Assembly: GCF_030160835.1 (NCBI RefSeq)
Contig: NZ_BSPC01000066.1
Location: 186,001 to 250,000, forward strand
Source: Labrys miyagiensis
GTDB lineage: Bacteria; Pseudomonadota; Alphaproteobacteria; Rhizobiales; Labraceae
Reading direction: 5' to 3'
DNA length: 64,000 bases
The notes beneath the pieces were generated by a model. The model searched no databases. It saw only the letters and a program-made list of their open reading frames with translations, and had not been told where the DNA came from. Of the stretch, positions 8,293 through 17,210 are shown piece after piece (positions within the stretch are counted from its first letter, which is position 1; every line of letters starts with the position of its first letter). The position numbers and the translations under genes were made by a program.

Positions 8293-9054
8293 TTCTATCG
8301 CCTTCGGTATTAATCTGGAGACTTTCGAATTCGCAGTCCACTTTACGCCGCGATGTACGTATGCGCTTGAGTGGCTTCTTTGATCTGCTCGCGAAGTTTG
8401 TCCCTCGGAAACTGTTTGCTTGAGCCAAGTGCAAAAGCTGGGAGAAATGAAAAAGCTCCCTATCACACTTTATCGTTACGCTCTTTGTTATAAAATGTCT
8501 ATAAAATGTCTATGTGACATTTCCTCTGCGGAGATATATCAGTATCAGGCGCGGATTTGCGCTGGAGCGACGCGAAATGAGACTATGGCCGATCGAAGGA
8601 ACTGAGGTTTGATATTGCTAACATTCGAAAAGCCCTGGTGCAGTCCACCTTGCTTCAGTGGGCACGTCCGAGACAAGCATGCGGTGTGTCATAAGGATGG
8701 GTTCCAGCGCCGACCAATAGCGCTACGCTAATGCATATTCCCGCTAAGCTCGCTTGAAATCATGCCTACATATCCAAACCACGCCTAGGTGCGCAGAACC
8801 AGTTTCGCGATATAGAGGATGAAATGAGATGCCTGACAGTGCACTTCCTAGCGCATCCTGTGAGGCATTCGAGAGGAATCGCGATGCGCCATCGTCGGCC
8901 TCATAGCCAATCCGAATAGGTTGTGTACATTTTGCTACCAGAAGCGTACCATCACTTGCTGATGGGAGCGTTTGATTTCTCTAACTCCTTTTACGCGACT
9001 CAAACAAATAGCTTTCGAAGGACAAACTTCGCGGGGAAACAAAGGAGAGACGCA
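8293..9054. other. Stretch without a supported gene
   Basis: About 760 bases. The first ~80 bases (to about 8370) are a degraded copy of the cysteine-rich gene end seen at 10139-10174, in reverse orientation. Beyond that I see no convincing reading frame, RNA gene or repeat. The promoters of the flanking divergent genes must lie here. Confidence 0.45.
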
Positions 9055-9192
9055 ATGAGGCGGCTTCTATCCATTATGGCGCTTAGTCTTGTTTTGTCTG
9101 GCACTGCGCTTAGTGCTTGCTATGCCTGCGAATGCGAAGGTAACAATAACTGCCAGAAGAACAGCAAGGTTGAAGCGTGTTCTACGAAATAA
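9055..9192 (+). CDS. Tiny exported cysteine-rich protein, possible lipoprotein
   Basis: A 45-residue product. AAAGGAGAGA stands just before ATG 9055. MRRLLSIMALSLVLSGTALS is a signal peptide that ends in LSAC, which fits a lipobox. The mature part of about 25 residues holds four more Cys (YACECEGNNNCQK...EACSTK). It belongs to the group of small secreted cysteine-rich proteins in this island. Function unknown. Confidence 0.6.
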   Translation: MRRLLSIMALSLVLSGTALSACYACECEGNNNCQKNSKVEACSTK

Positions 9193-9596
9193 GCAACTAT
9201 TAATTAGTTGTTTGTTTAGAAGGCCGTATTTGATAGCGCGGCGCGGCTCCAGACATTCTAAAACTTTCGCTCAGCCCGAACATTCGCTGGGTTGCATACG
9301 TCTTGAGCTAGACATGTTCATCCCTGATCTAACCGCACTACCATCAGCGCCTAGTCATACATTCGGTCATTCGGTGCCAGCCAGAGCAGGCCTTGCTCCT
9401 ACTTGCCAATCACTCGATAGGACTGTGACGAGCTTTGACACCTTGCGTTTGGCGGTTTCCAACAATTACCAAATCTAGCGCCGTCGATTAATGGTTTGCC
9501 ATCGCCCGTTGAACACGCTGAAGCATTTTGGCGCAGACCTTCCAATGAAATTGATGGATACCGTAGGCCAAGCTATGAAAACCGGGAGAGGCAATA
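9193..9596. other. Stretch without a supported gene
   Basis: About 400 bases between two small exported-protein genes. Frames crossing it lack start signals and coherent composition. Nothing else is recognised. Confidence 0.4.
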
Positions 9597-9836
9597 ATGA
9601 GTGGCCTGATCGCAATATTTGTGTTCTTGACCACAATATCTACAATCGCGTTAGAGACCCATTTTATCGATCAGGCGTTCCCGGGCGAAACAATAGAGAA
9701 ATGTGCGCCGGTCGAATGCCAACCAGACGTACAGCATGAAACTCGCAACGTTCCGATATGTGGCTTCAATGATGCCGCCGCACCGAACGCGGCGACCTAT
9801 AAGTGCTATAACTACTATAGTTATACAGACAAATAG
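9597..9836 (+). CDS. Small exported cysteine-containing protein
   Basis: A 79-residue product with GGGAGAGG before ATG 9597. MSGLIAIFVFLTTISTIALE is a signal peptide or membrane anchor. The rest has four Cys (KCAPVEC, VPICGF, YKCYNYY) and a Tyr-rich end. No family recognised. It is closely followed by the gene at 9884, same strand. Confidence 0.5.
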   Translation: MSGLIAIFVFLTTISTIALETHFIDQAFPGETIEKCAPVECQPDVQHETRNVPICGFNDAAAPNAATYKCYNYYSYTDK

Positions 9837-9883
9837 TGTAAGAGAACATGCATATTTGTGCGCTGCGAGGACTAAGAACCAAA

Positions 9884-10174
9884 ATGCTCCGCTCGTTGAT
9901 TTACACCGCGTTGCTCTTGACGCTCGCCGCTACGGGACTCTCTGCCCAAGTGAGAGCTGTAGCGTCACAAGAGGGCACGCCGGCGATGCCAGAAAGAAAG
10001 TGCAATGGAACGGAGTGTAGGAGTGGAAGCTCCCAAGGAAGTAAAAGCTCGATCACGCGAGGTGCAAAGGAAGCATGTATTGCCGGATGTACGACACGAT
10101 TTCTCGCGTGTACTAATCCAGATCAAGAAAAATGCAACATTCAAGCGCATATGTGCATGGAGGGCTGCAAATGA
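9884..10174 (+). CDS. Exported cysteine-rich protein, first of a duplicated gene pair
   Basis: A 96-residue product. ATG 9884 opens a signal peptide (MLRSLIYTALLLTLAATGLS). The mature part has spaced Cys residues: RKCNGTEC, EACIAGC, FLACTNPDQEKC and HMCMEGCK. Spacing of C-x3-C type resembles small periplasmic disulphide-bonded helices. Its stop overlaps the ATG of the next gene (ATGA), so the two are translationally coupled. The same tail occurs again at 7369-7440 and, degraded, near 8341-8370. Confidence 0.6.
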   Translation: MLRSLIYTALLLTLAATGLSAQVRAVASQEGTPAMPERKCNGTECRSGSSQGSKSSITRGAKEACIAGCTTRFLACTNPDQEKCNIQAHMCMEGCK

Positions 10175-11082
10175 CAGCGCGATCGGATGTCTATACGTTT
10201 AGCTGCGGTTGTGACGCATGCAATTCTTATTTGGTTGTTTCGAATTACTTTCAAAGAATTGGAAGGACGTCAACTTTCGCAGGTCGGGCCCTTGCATTAC
10301 TGAGTTTAGCGTGTCTCCAACATTGGTTTGATACGATAATTGGAACCAGAAGTTTGGCATACGCACTGGCGTTTATTTTTTCGTGCGCTTTTTGTACAGT
10401 CGCATTTGCCGATACAGCATGGCTTGTCTTTTATAGCCGCGATACGGTTGAGGAAGCTCAAAGCCTCGCGTCACAGTTGAGGACCAGCGTTCAAGATGTG
10501 CGTGTTTACCGGGCCAAGAATGGAGCGTACGCAGTCGCCCATGGTCCCGGCGCACTGGAAAGTATGCGCGCCCTTCGCAGGAGTTATTTGGAACGCGGCA
10601 CCATTCCGTCGGACACATATGTCTCTCATGGCGATTGCTGCGTCGAGCAGGCTGATGCCGACTCCGGAACGCAGCAATCCGGGAATGGCACGGATGATAC
10701 ACAATCCACCGTGGATGCGCCCGGTAGTGCATCCGACGGGTCGATGCCATCGAAAGTCGTTCTGTCATGCCGCGTAACGGAGGAGTATATCGGCACCTAC
10801 GAAGGCAAACCGGTGCAAGAAACGAAGACGGAAATATATATATTTGCCTTGCGACCTGGGGCAGGTACCGCCGATTTGTCCAACGAAGACTACGATCTTT
10901 CTGTATCTGAAAGCACGTATACCCTGAAAAACAAAAGCAGTACTTCGTCGAAGGAACTTAATATCGATAGAACTACGGGTTCTATTTCAGGATTATTCGT
11001 TTTTAAAGATGAAAGTCGCCATATCGATTTTATGATGCAAATTGATGGGCGATGTTCTCGCACAGAAGATAGAGGGTTGTGA
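10171..11082 (+). CDS. Exported SPOR-like domain protein, coupled to the cysteine-rich gene
   Basis: A 303-residue protein with ATG 10171 overlapping the previous stop. After an unusual N-terminal stretch with a cluster of Cys (FSCGCDAC), a hydrophobic segment (LAYALAFIFSCAFCTVAFAD) leads into the SPOR-like part: TAWLVFYSRD, VRVYRAKNGAYAVAHGPG and SDTYVSHGDCCVEQ. A Ser/Thr/Gly-rich linker follows, then a C-terminal domain with two Cys. A TTG at about 10353 would give a cleaner signal peptide, so the start is uncertain. Paralogue at 7546-8292. Confidence 0.6.
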   Translation: MTARSDVYTFSCGCDACNSYLVVSNYFQRIGRTSTFAGRALALLSLACLQHWFDTIIGTRSLAYALAFIFSCAFCTVAFADTAWLVFYSRDTVEEAQSLASQLRTSVQDVRVYRAKNGAYAVAHGPGALESMRALRRSYLERGTIPSDTYVSHGDCCVEQADADSGTQQSGNGTDDTQSTVDAPGSASDGSMPSKVVLSCRVTEEYIGTYEGKPVQETKTEIYIFALRPGAGTADLSNEDYDLSVSESTYTLKNKSSTSSKELNIDRTTGSISGLFVFKDESRHIDFMMQIDGRCSRTEDRGL

Positions 11083-11296
11083 GGTAAACGGACTGGCATT
11101 GGCGACGTCGATTGGCTAGCTCTGCTAAGAGAAGCATTGAAGAGACTTTATAGAACGTAAGCGCTGTTGCGATCCCACCTTTCGGATTTGCGTGTGAAGC
11201 AGGATGTTTGAAGCCCTTGAGGGCTTAGACATATGACGACTTCAGAGATTACGCTTAAAACCAACGATGAAGAGCCGGTGCGGCGGTTCGAGGTTT

Positions 11297-11455
11297 TCAC
11301 AGGCTCCGGGCGGCGGCGAACACTGGGCTGTCATTGCCTCCCTCATCGAGACCTGCAAGCTCAACAACGTGGATCCGCACGCCTATCTCAACGAGACGAT
11401 CACCCTGATCGTCAACGGACACTTGAATAGCCGCCTCGACGAGCTCATGCCTGGG
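11297..11455 (+). pseudogene. IS66 transposase C-terminal fragment
   Basis: A 53-residue match to the end of IS66 TnpC: GGGEHWAVIASLIETCKLN, then VDPHAYL, a IVNGH block and SRLDEL. The conserved DELLPW end is replaced by unrelated sequence. Both flanks are unrelated to IS66, so this is a relic. The N-terminal part of an IS66 transposase lies at 14285-15106 on the other strand. Confidence 0.8.
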
Positions 11456-11537
11456 ATCATCAACCTCTTGTCGCGAGCCACCCTGTGGCCTAACAACACC
11501 GCTTACTATAGAATTCACGAGAGTAAGACACGAAGGG

Positions 11538-11700
11538 TTGTAAGTGACAAGTCGATCACATGTGTATACATTTAGATATGGTTGTAATGCATGAATTTCT
11601 TACTCGAGTATTTCGAAATACCCTCAAAGAATTGGAACGACATTATCTCTCGTAGGTTGGGCCTTCGCCTTACTGAGTTTAGAAAACATTTGCAATTTCC
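11538..11700 (+). repeat. Degraded copy of the 10160-10310 region
   Basis: Bases 11538-11700 resemble 10162-10310: a GCAA/GTAAGTGACA start, then GTATACATTTAG, a GGTTGTAATGCATG block, CAAAGAATTGGAA and a shared TTACTGAGTTTAG. It is thus a partial, frame-broken copy of the junction between the cysteine-rich gene and the SPOR-like gene. Confidence 0.65.
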
Positions 11701-11923
11701 AGAGGATACGATGGTGTTGCAAGAGAGGATTGAACTCGCTTTTCCTGCGCCTATATCATTGAAATTGCACGATAATTTTTGAAGTCCATTGAAAAATGTA
11801 TAGCAGTTCAGTATCGCTTTGAGGACGTCTGTGTGTCAACCAAAGCGGAAATCAGATCGAGGACGAGCCAAACACAAATGGTCCTCATTTTACGGCGGCT
11901 CTTAAACAGAGGCCGCAAAAAAG

Positions 11924-12379
11924 CTAAAATTTCTTCTCGACCAAATATGGGTCACAATTTCCTGAGGCAGAATTCATCACAGACATATCACGGCTATCCG
12001 AATTAAGATGCACTACATCTAGATAAAAGAAGCCACCCGTCACTCTATTAACTTTAAAATGATAGGAAAACATTCGATTTTGCTTCAACTCCCCCTCGCA
12101 TATTTCTTCACTGCATTTCAATGACAGCTTCTCAGAAGATGCGTTATACATAATCAACACATGGTCTTTACCAATTGGTTTGGCTAACAAACGATTAAAT
12201 GCGCTTACCATACCGTCTGGACATGTTTGATCACTCGACCAATTTCTCGTGGCCCAGCACTTACGAGACGCAACTTCACATTTCAGCGGTCCGATGTCCG
12301 AAGAATATGCAACCGAACATACTCCAGTATGAAAAAGAAAACCGAACGCAAGTAGCGCTAGATATTGCTGACATTTCAT
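11924..12379 (-). CDS. Exported cysteine-containing protein (family A)
   Basis: A 151-residue protein. The start at 12379 gives MKCQQYLALLAFGFLFHTGV, a signal peptide. Mature part: GPLKCEVASRKCWATRNW, QTCPDG, SLKCSEEICEG and a closing NCDPYLVEKKF. Six or more Cys suggest disulphides after export. Its neighbour at 12624-13084 is a broken paralogue with the same order of motifs. Family unknown. Confidence 0.6.
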   Translation of the reverse strand: MKCQQYLALLAFGFLFHTGVCSVAYSSDIGPLKCEVASRKCWATRNWSSDQTCPDGMVSAFNRLLAKPIGKDHVLIMYNASSEKLSLKCSEEICEGELKQNRMFSYHFKVNRVTGGFFYLDVVHLNSDSRDMSVMNSASGNCDPYLVEKKF

Positions 12380-12623
12380 CGCAGTACGACTCCTAAGTTC
12401 TAATTCTTGAAACCACTTAGAATTCAACGGACGCTAAGCAAGTATCTAGCAGTTTGATGGAGCTCGGCAAAAGCTTCGCCCTCCTAATATAAACGGGACT
12501 CCTGAAGGTAACTTAAACAAGATTGCGAAACTAAAAGTGTAATAAATATATCAAAAGCCAAACGGTATTCAGATCAGGGAAGTAATATGTCAAAAAGATC
12601 GAAATCCAAAGGAAACGTAAACG

Positions 12624-13084
12624 CTAAAACTTTTTTACTGCTGTATAAGGTAAGCACCGCCCCTCGTAAGTATTAATGATTGACATGCTACGACCTTCTC
12701 TATTAAGTTTAATTTCCTCCGAGTAATAAAAAGCGGCAGCTATTCTATTAACTTCAAAATTATGATCTATGTTACTGCTGTTAGACCCTCCTTGACACTT
12801 ATCTTCGCCACAGGGAAACTTAATTTCCTTGGAAAAGGTCCCTTGCATAATCGCAATGCTCTCATTGCCGGTCGGTTTCGTTAAAAGGACCCTATAGTAA
12901 GGATCCCAGCCGCTTGGGCATGTCTGGTATTTGTCCAGCTTCTGAGAGCCGAGCAATAATGAGAAGCAACATCGCACTTCAATGGCCCAGGCTCAGTGGC
13001 GCAAGCAGAAGCATACGGAATTAACGCCACAAATACAATTGCCGTTAAATGCTTGATGACCCTAACGCTAATCAATGGCAACAA
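12624..13084 (-). pseudogene. Broken paralogue of the family A exported protein
   Basis: The start at 13084 (MLPLISVRVIKHLTAIVFVA, signal peptide) leads into GPLKCDVASHYCSALRSWTN. Near 12945 the reading frame must shift to continue as KYQTCPSGWDPYYRVLLTK, then KFPCGEDKCQGG and a terminal RCLPYTAVKKF. The joined product aligns throughout with the intact gene at 11924-12379. One frameshift separates the signal peptide from the main domain. Confidence 0.7.
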
Positions 13085-13125
13085 ATCTCCACACGCTTAA
13101 CTTCAAGGGCGAGCGATATCCTTGT

Positions 13126-13473
13126 CTACTGATCATCGCTGCTACTACCTCCCTGATCCGTACTGTTCTCCGTATTAGTATTGGAATAGCTACTGCTATC
13201 TTGGCTTGAATCGCTGCCAAACCGATGAAGACTATCTGTAAGAGATTCCTCTCCGCACTGAGCGCAGTTTCGAAGGGCCTCCCCGGCTGTTTGCGCACGA
13301 TCTCCCTCATACTCTTGTCCAAACATCTTTCTGGCCGCGTTTGAAAACTCCTCGCGGCAGTTGGAGATGACGTTTGAATTTCTGTCGCAGGAAGCGAGCA
13401 ATTTTGGTGACACTCCCGGGTGCAGAGCAAAAAAAGCCGAAACAAATAATGTGGCTATGGGCATTTGAGACAT
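13126..13473 (-). CDS. Small exported protein with Ser-rich tail
   Basis: A 115-residue protein. MSQMPIATLFVSAFFALHPG is a likely signal peptide; a start two codons earlier is also possible. A central part has Cys residues (ASCDRN, SNCREEF, RNCAQCGEE). The last 35 residues are a low-complexity Ser/Asp/Asn tail. Same orientation as its neighbours. Unknown family. Confidence 0.5.
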   Translation of the reverse strand: MSQMPIATLFVSAFFALHPGVSPKLLASCDRNSNVISNCREEFSNAARKMFGQEYEGDRAQTAGEALRNCAQCGEESLTDSLHRFGSDSSQDSSSYSNTNTENSTDQGGSSSDDQ

Positions 13474-13556
13474 CTCCATGAGGCGGTTAAGGCTTCACCA
13501 CGAGAACGAATTGCTATTACACGCTTGGTAATTGTTGCCTATCTTCCAAATTACAT

Positions 13557-13784
13557 TTATTGGGTAGCATCTGCGCAAGTCCCATTTGGGCCGGGGTACA
13601 CGCAGTGATGTGTTTCGGCACATTGGGCGGCATGCTGTCTACGACCATCCTCGTCGTTACAGAAACAACTGTAGGTGCTACCATCGTTCCGGCGACACTG
13701 AAGCGAATAGGCACTTAGGGAACATGTCAACGTAACTATCGCTACTGCTACAATAGCAATACATTTGATCGTACGGTTTGACAT
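13557..13784 (-). CDS. Small exported cysteine-rich protein
   Basis: A 75-residue protein. MSNRTIKCIAIVAVAIVTLT is a signal peptide. The mature ~50 residues carry six Cys (LQCRRND, SCFCNDEDG, QCAETHHC, GTCADA). The size and even spacing suggest a compact disulphide-bonded domain. First gene of the reverse-strand row down to 11924. Confidence 0.55.
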   Translation of the reverse strand: MSNRTIKCIAIVAVAIVTLTCSLSAYSLQCRRNDGSTYSCFCNDEDGRRQHAAQCAETHHCVYPGPNGTCADATQ

Positions 13785-14284
13785 GGGCCCTCGCTGCTAT
13801 TTAATTTTCAGGTCATGTGTCTGTGAGTGACACTTAAGACTGAGGACTCTGCACGCTCTAATAATCTCAACGCCTGCTGCCGATTGGCCTTTAATATTGC
13901 ACAACTATCGATTGAACTCTATTGCAAAAATTTGTTCGCCTATACGCCTAGGCCGGTCGTCAAGTACCCCCCGTGCCGCCCTCCGGTGCGCCTACGTACA
14001 ACGCGCCCCTACCTACCTGTGACAGGCGATACGCGCGGTTCTAAGGCCGGGGAAGCGAAAAGCCCAGGAAGCATAGGAAGGCTCTACTTTGTCAAACCCA
14101 GGCAACCTACCTCTTGCCCTCACTTGCGAGTCCTGCGTCATCCTAGGGGATTGCAGAGCCATTCTATGCAGCCTGTAAGGCGAGGCTGTAGTGTCGCTCC
14201 TATATGGCCCTTTGCTCATAGGAGTGGCGGGGCAATTTCCGGCAAGTCGGAGTGGGGAGTAGGTAGCCGAGAGCCCAGCGAAGC
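13785..14284. other. Stretch without a supported gene
   Basis: About 500 bases between the exported-protein genes and the IS66 relic. Open frames in it have poor composition. A 7-bp hairpin (CTCCTAT...ATAGGAG near 14198-14225) is the only structure seen. It may contain the eroded rest of the IS66 element. Confidence 0.35.
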
Positions 14285-15106
14285 CATTCCTTACAGATAC
14301 GTGTAGGTACCGAGCAGCTGTCCAGCCCAGGCGGAACAAGGCTCGGCCATGGTACGTATAGGGTATAGGCAAACAACTGCCCCGTCTTGGTCCGCCCGCG
14401 TCCCGGATCGAGCACTGGCGCCGTCGTCTCGTCGGCAAACAGCCTGGTCGAGCCCTTCAGGATCGCAAGCAGCCGCTCATGGACAGGGCGTAGCAGGAAT
14501 GCGGCGCGTCCGACCCAATCGGCCAGCGTCGAGCGGTCGAGATTGACGCCCTGCCGGGCATAGATCTGCGCTTGGCGATAGAGTGGGAGATGATCGGCGT
14601 ATTTGGAGACCAGGACCTGGGCGACGGTCGCTTCGGTTGGAATGCCACCTTCGATTAGACGAGCGGGCGCTGGCGCCTGCACCACCACGTCCTCGCAGGC
14701 CCGACAGGCATGTTTGGGCCGACGCACCACCAGGACCCGGAACTGGGCCGGGATGATGTCGAGCCGTTCGGCCCGATCCTCGCCAATCACATGCAGGGGA
14801 TTGCTGCAGCAAGGACAGCTCTTGTCCTCGATATCGATCAGGGGCTCGATGCGCGGCAAATGGGCGGGCAGCGAGCCGCGGTTTGCCCTACGCTTGGAAG
14901 CCCGTTCTGCCTTGTGCGCCGGCGATATCGCCTCGCCCTCGGCCTCCTTGCTGGCGTCAGTCTGTTCGACCTCCTCCAGGCCAAGCATCAATTGATCTTC
15001 CGGAAGGGTCTCGGCGCGTTTGCCGAAGCGATGATGTTGCAACTCGTTGCAACTCCTTGATGATCTGCTCCAGACGTTCGGCCCGAGCACGCTCGGTAAT
15101 CAGCAT
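14285..15106 (-). pseudogene. IS66 transposase (TnpC) N-terminal relic
   Basis: The start at 15106 gives MLITERARAERLEQIIKELQ. The frame is broken by a 10-bp tandem duplication (GTTGCAACTC twice, 15036-15055). It resumes as HHRFGKRAETLPEDQLMLGL, a zinc-finger block CPCCSNPLH...CRAC, KYADHLPLYRQ, and the catalytic start RLFADETTAPVLDPGRG. Homology fades after KTGQLFAY, so the rest of the catalytic domain is missing. The element is dead. Confidence 0.85.
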
Positions 15107-15371
15107 TGCCTTGAGAGTGACCGGGTCGTACCACTGTTCAAGTCGGGCTTGAAACCGACAAGCCGGCCCGCCCTTTAATCTTCAAAACGCCACCAAAACC
15201 ATTAAATGAACGGTTTTGGCGCTAGGGAGGGTATGTCGCGAAAGATATTCGAAGATTGGCCGCCGTAGCCGCCAACGCGTGGCGATCGGTCGCGCGCTAC
15301 TGAACCTCACGCCTGGACTTGGGAAATGCTTTGAGCGCAATCTACGCGGTAGATCACTCGCGACGATCAGA

Positions 15372-17009
15372 ATGACAAGGCGCTGGATTCTAACTGCGGC
15401 TTCTCTCGCCGAAGCCTTGCGGTTGCTGCGGCCGTTTGGGCCGATCGCCGCGCTGGCGACGCTCGTCGGTGGCGCAAGCGGCATCGCAACGGCGTGGCTA
15501 TTGGCCATCATAAACCGAAGCCTGCACGATCCTGTGGGCCTCAGCGAGGTGCTCGCAAGTTTCGTAGCGCTCTGTGCCCTGAGTGCCGCAGGAACCGCGC
15601 TCGCTGGCACGCTGAACAGCACGATGGGGCAACGTCTGGTGGCGGAACTGCGCAAGGAGATCGCGGCCCGCATCCTGCGCACTCCGCTTGCCGTGTTGGA
15701 GGCCCATCGTGCCCATCGGCTGATGTCTGTCCTTACGACCGATATCGACAATCTAAGCGTCTTCACCTTCAGTTTATCCGGCTACGCCGTCGCGGCCGCG
15801 ACCACAATCGGAAGTTTTGCCTATCTTTGGATTCTATCGCGCTCGGCGTGCGGGGTAGCGGTCCTGGCACTCGGACTAGGAATAGTTATGAATAACATTG
15901 CCAGGACCACTTGGATTCGCGATTACGAGAGGGTGCGCACGGCCCAAGACGACCTGCACAGCCAATATCGGGCCATCACGGACGGCGCCAAGGAACTCAA
16001 GATGAGCCGAGCACGCCGCGGACGAGTTCATGGTGTCCTGCTCGCGGGTGCGGCCGATCGCATCGCCGCCCTGAAAAGCCACGCCATGCGGTTGTTCTGG
16101 GTCGCAGATGGCGCAGGTTCTGCGATTTTCTTCGCTGTCATCGGCCTGCTCGTAATCGCACGGCATCGTCTCGGTGTGACGGAAGATGCCCTCAGCGGCG
16201 TGGTAATCGTACTCCTATACGTCAAAGGACCGATCACACTCCTGGCGTCCGCAGTTCCGGAGTTCGACCAGGCCCGGATCGCGTTCCATCGAATCGCACA
16301 GCTATCCGCCGACATCGCCGACCATGAACCGAATGTGTCGCTTGAGGCAACCGACGGTGCAAAAGCCTATCGGATTGCGTTCAACGCAATTGAGTTACGT
16401 AAGGTCACCTATACCTTTCCGGCGTCTGGATCGACAACACCCTTCATGCTCGGGCCTATCGATCTGTCGATACGGCACGGGGAGCTTTTGTTCGTCATCG
16501 GAGACAACGGCTCGGGAAAGACGACGCTGATCAAACTCCTGCTCGGTCTCTACGCACCCCAGAGCGGTTTCATCCAGGTCGACGGACAAACCGTCACAGC
16601 CGAAACGCGCGATGATTATCGCCAGCTCTTCTCCACGGTGTTTTCCGATTACTACCTTTTTGGCGATCTTGCCTACGGCACCGTGCCGAGTGTAGCGAAT
16701 GCAAACCTCGAACGCCTCGGCTTGGCGGGGAAGGTCCGTGTGGAGGACGAGCGCTTCTCGACGATTGATCTGTCGACTGGGCAACGCAAACGCCTGGCAC
16801 TCGTCCATGCATTTCTAGAGAGTCGGCCGATCCTCGTCACGGACGAATGGGCGGCCGACCAGGATCCAGATTTCCGGCGCCTCTTCTACGAAGATCTGCT
16901 GCCCGCGCTGAAGGCGACCGGAACCACGCTCATCGTCGTCTCGCATGACGATCGCTACTTCCATGTTGCCGATCGCGTGCTACGCCTGAAGGAGGGCAGG
17001 TTAATCTAG
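15372..17009 (+). CDS. ABC exporter of the cyclic-peptide (SyrD/PvdE) type, likely lanthipeptide exporter
   Basis: A 545-residue half-transporter with membrane domain first and nucleotide-binding domain second. ATG 15372 (MTRRWILTAASLAEALRLL) is chosen because it gives the family's usual length of about 550. There are about six hydrophobic segments up to residue 300. Walker A GDNGSGKTT near 376, signature LSTGQRKR near 468, Walker B ILVTDEWAAD near 487 and H-loop VVSHDD near 523. Unlike a typical LanT it has no N-terminal C39 peptidase. It stands 200 bases before the precursor gene on the same strand and is the obvious exporter of the cluster product; the leader protease would have to be separate. 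Confidence 0.85.
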   Translation: MTRRWILTAASLAEALRLLRPFGPIAALATLVGGASGIATAWLLAIINRSLHDPVGLSEVLASFVALCALSAAGTALAGTLNSTMGQRLVAELRKEIAARILRTPLAVLEAHRAHRLMSVLTTDIDNLSVFTFSLSGYAVAAATTIGSFAYLWILSRSACGVAVLALGLGIVMNNIARTTWIRDYERVRTAQDDLHSQYRAITDGAKELKMSRARRGRVHGVLLAGAADRIAALKSHAMRLFWVADGAGSAIFFAVIGLLVIARHRLGVTEDALSGVVIVLLYVKGPITLLASAVPEFDQARIAFHRIAQLSADIADHEPNVSLEATDGAKAYRIAFNAIELRKVTYTFPASGSTTPFMLGPIDLSIRHGELLFVIGDNGSGKTTLIKLLLGLYAPQSGFIQVDGQTVTAETRDDYRQLFSTVFSDYYLFGDLAYGTVPSVANANLERLGLAGKVRVEDERFSTIDLSTGQRKRLALVHAFLESRPILVTDEWAADQDPDFRRLFYEDLLPALKATGTTLIVVSHDDRYFHVADRVLRLKEGRLI

Positions 17010-17123
17010 GACCCAAAGCAAGCGTCTCATTGCCAATCTTGGCAGGCTGGAAAAGGTCATGCCCGGTGCCTTTGGAACCACCACCATCGGTTGCACTATT
17101 CCCCTTCATCGCCGGTTTTGCTG

Positions 17124-17181
17124 TTGACATGCTGTGGTATTATGGTAACTTTTACTTTAAACTCAAGTATCTTGGTAACTT
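17124..17181 (+). promoter_or_regulatory. Candidate promoter and direct repeats ahead of the lanthipeptide precursor
   Basis: TTGACA at 17124-17129 followed after 16 bases by TAACTT fits a sigma-70-type promoter. The 9-mer TGGTAACTT occurs at 17143-17151, over the -10, and again at 17173-17181, 30 bp later, about three helical turns. The repeats could bind a regulator. The precursor ATG is at 17211. Confidence 0.45.
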
Positions 17182-17210
17182 GGAGTTGACCTGATAGGTG
17201 AGGGTTGTTT

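Noticed and set aside
14198-14225. 7-bp hairpin as a terminator or attachment site
   Set aside because: Short, no T-run and no gene ending nearby; likely chance.
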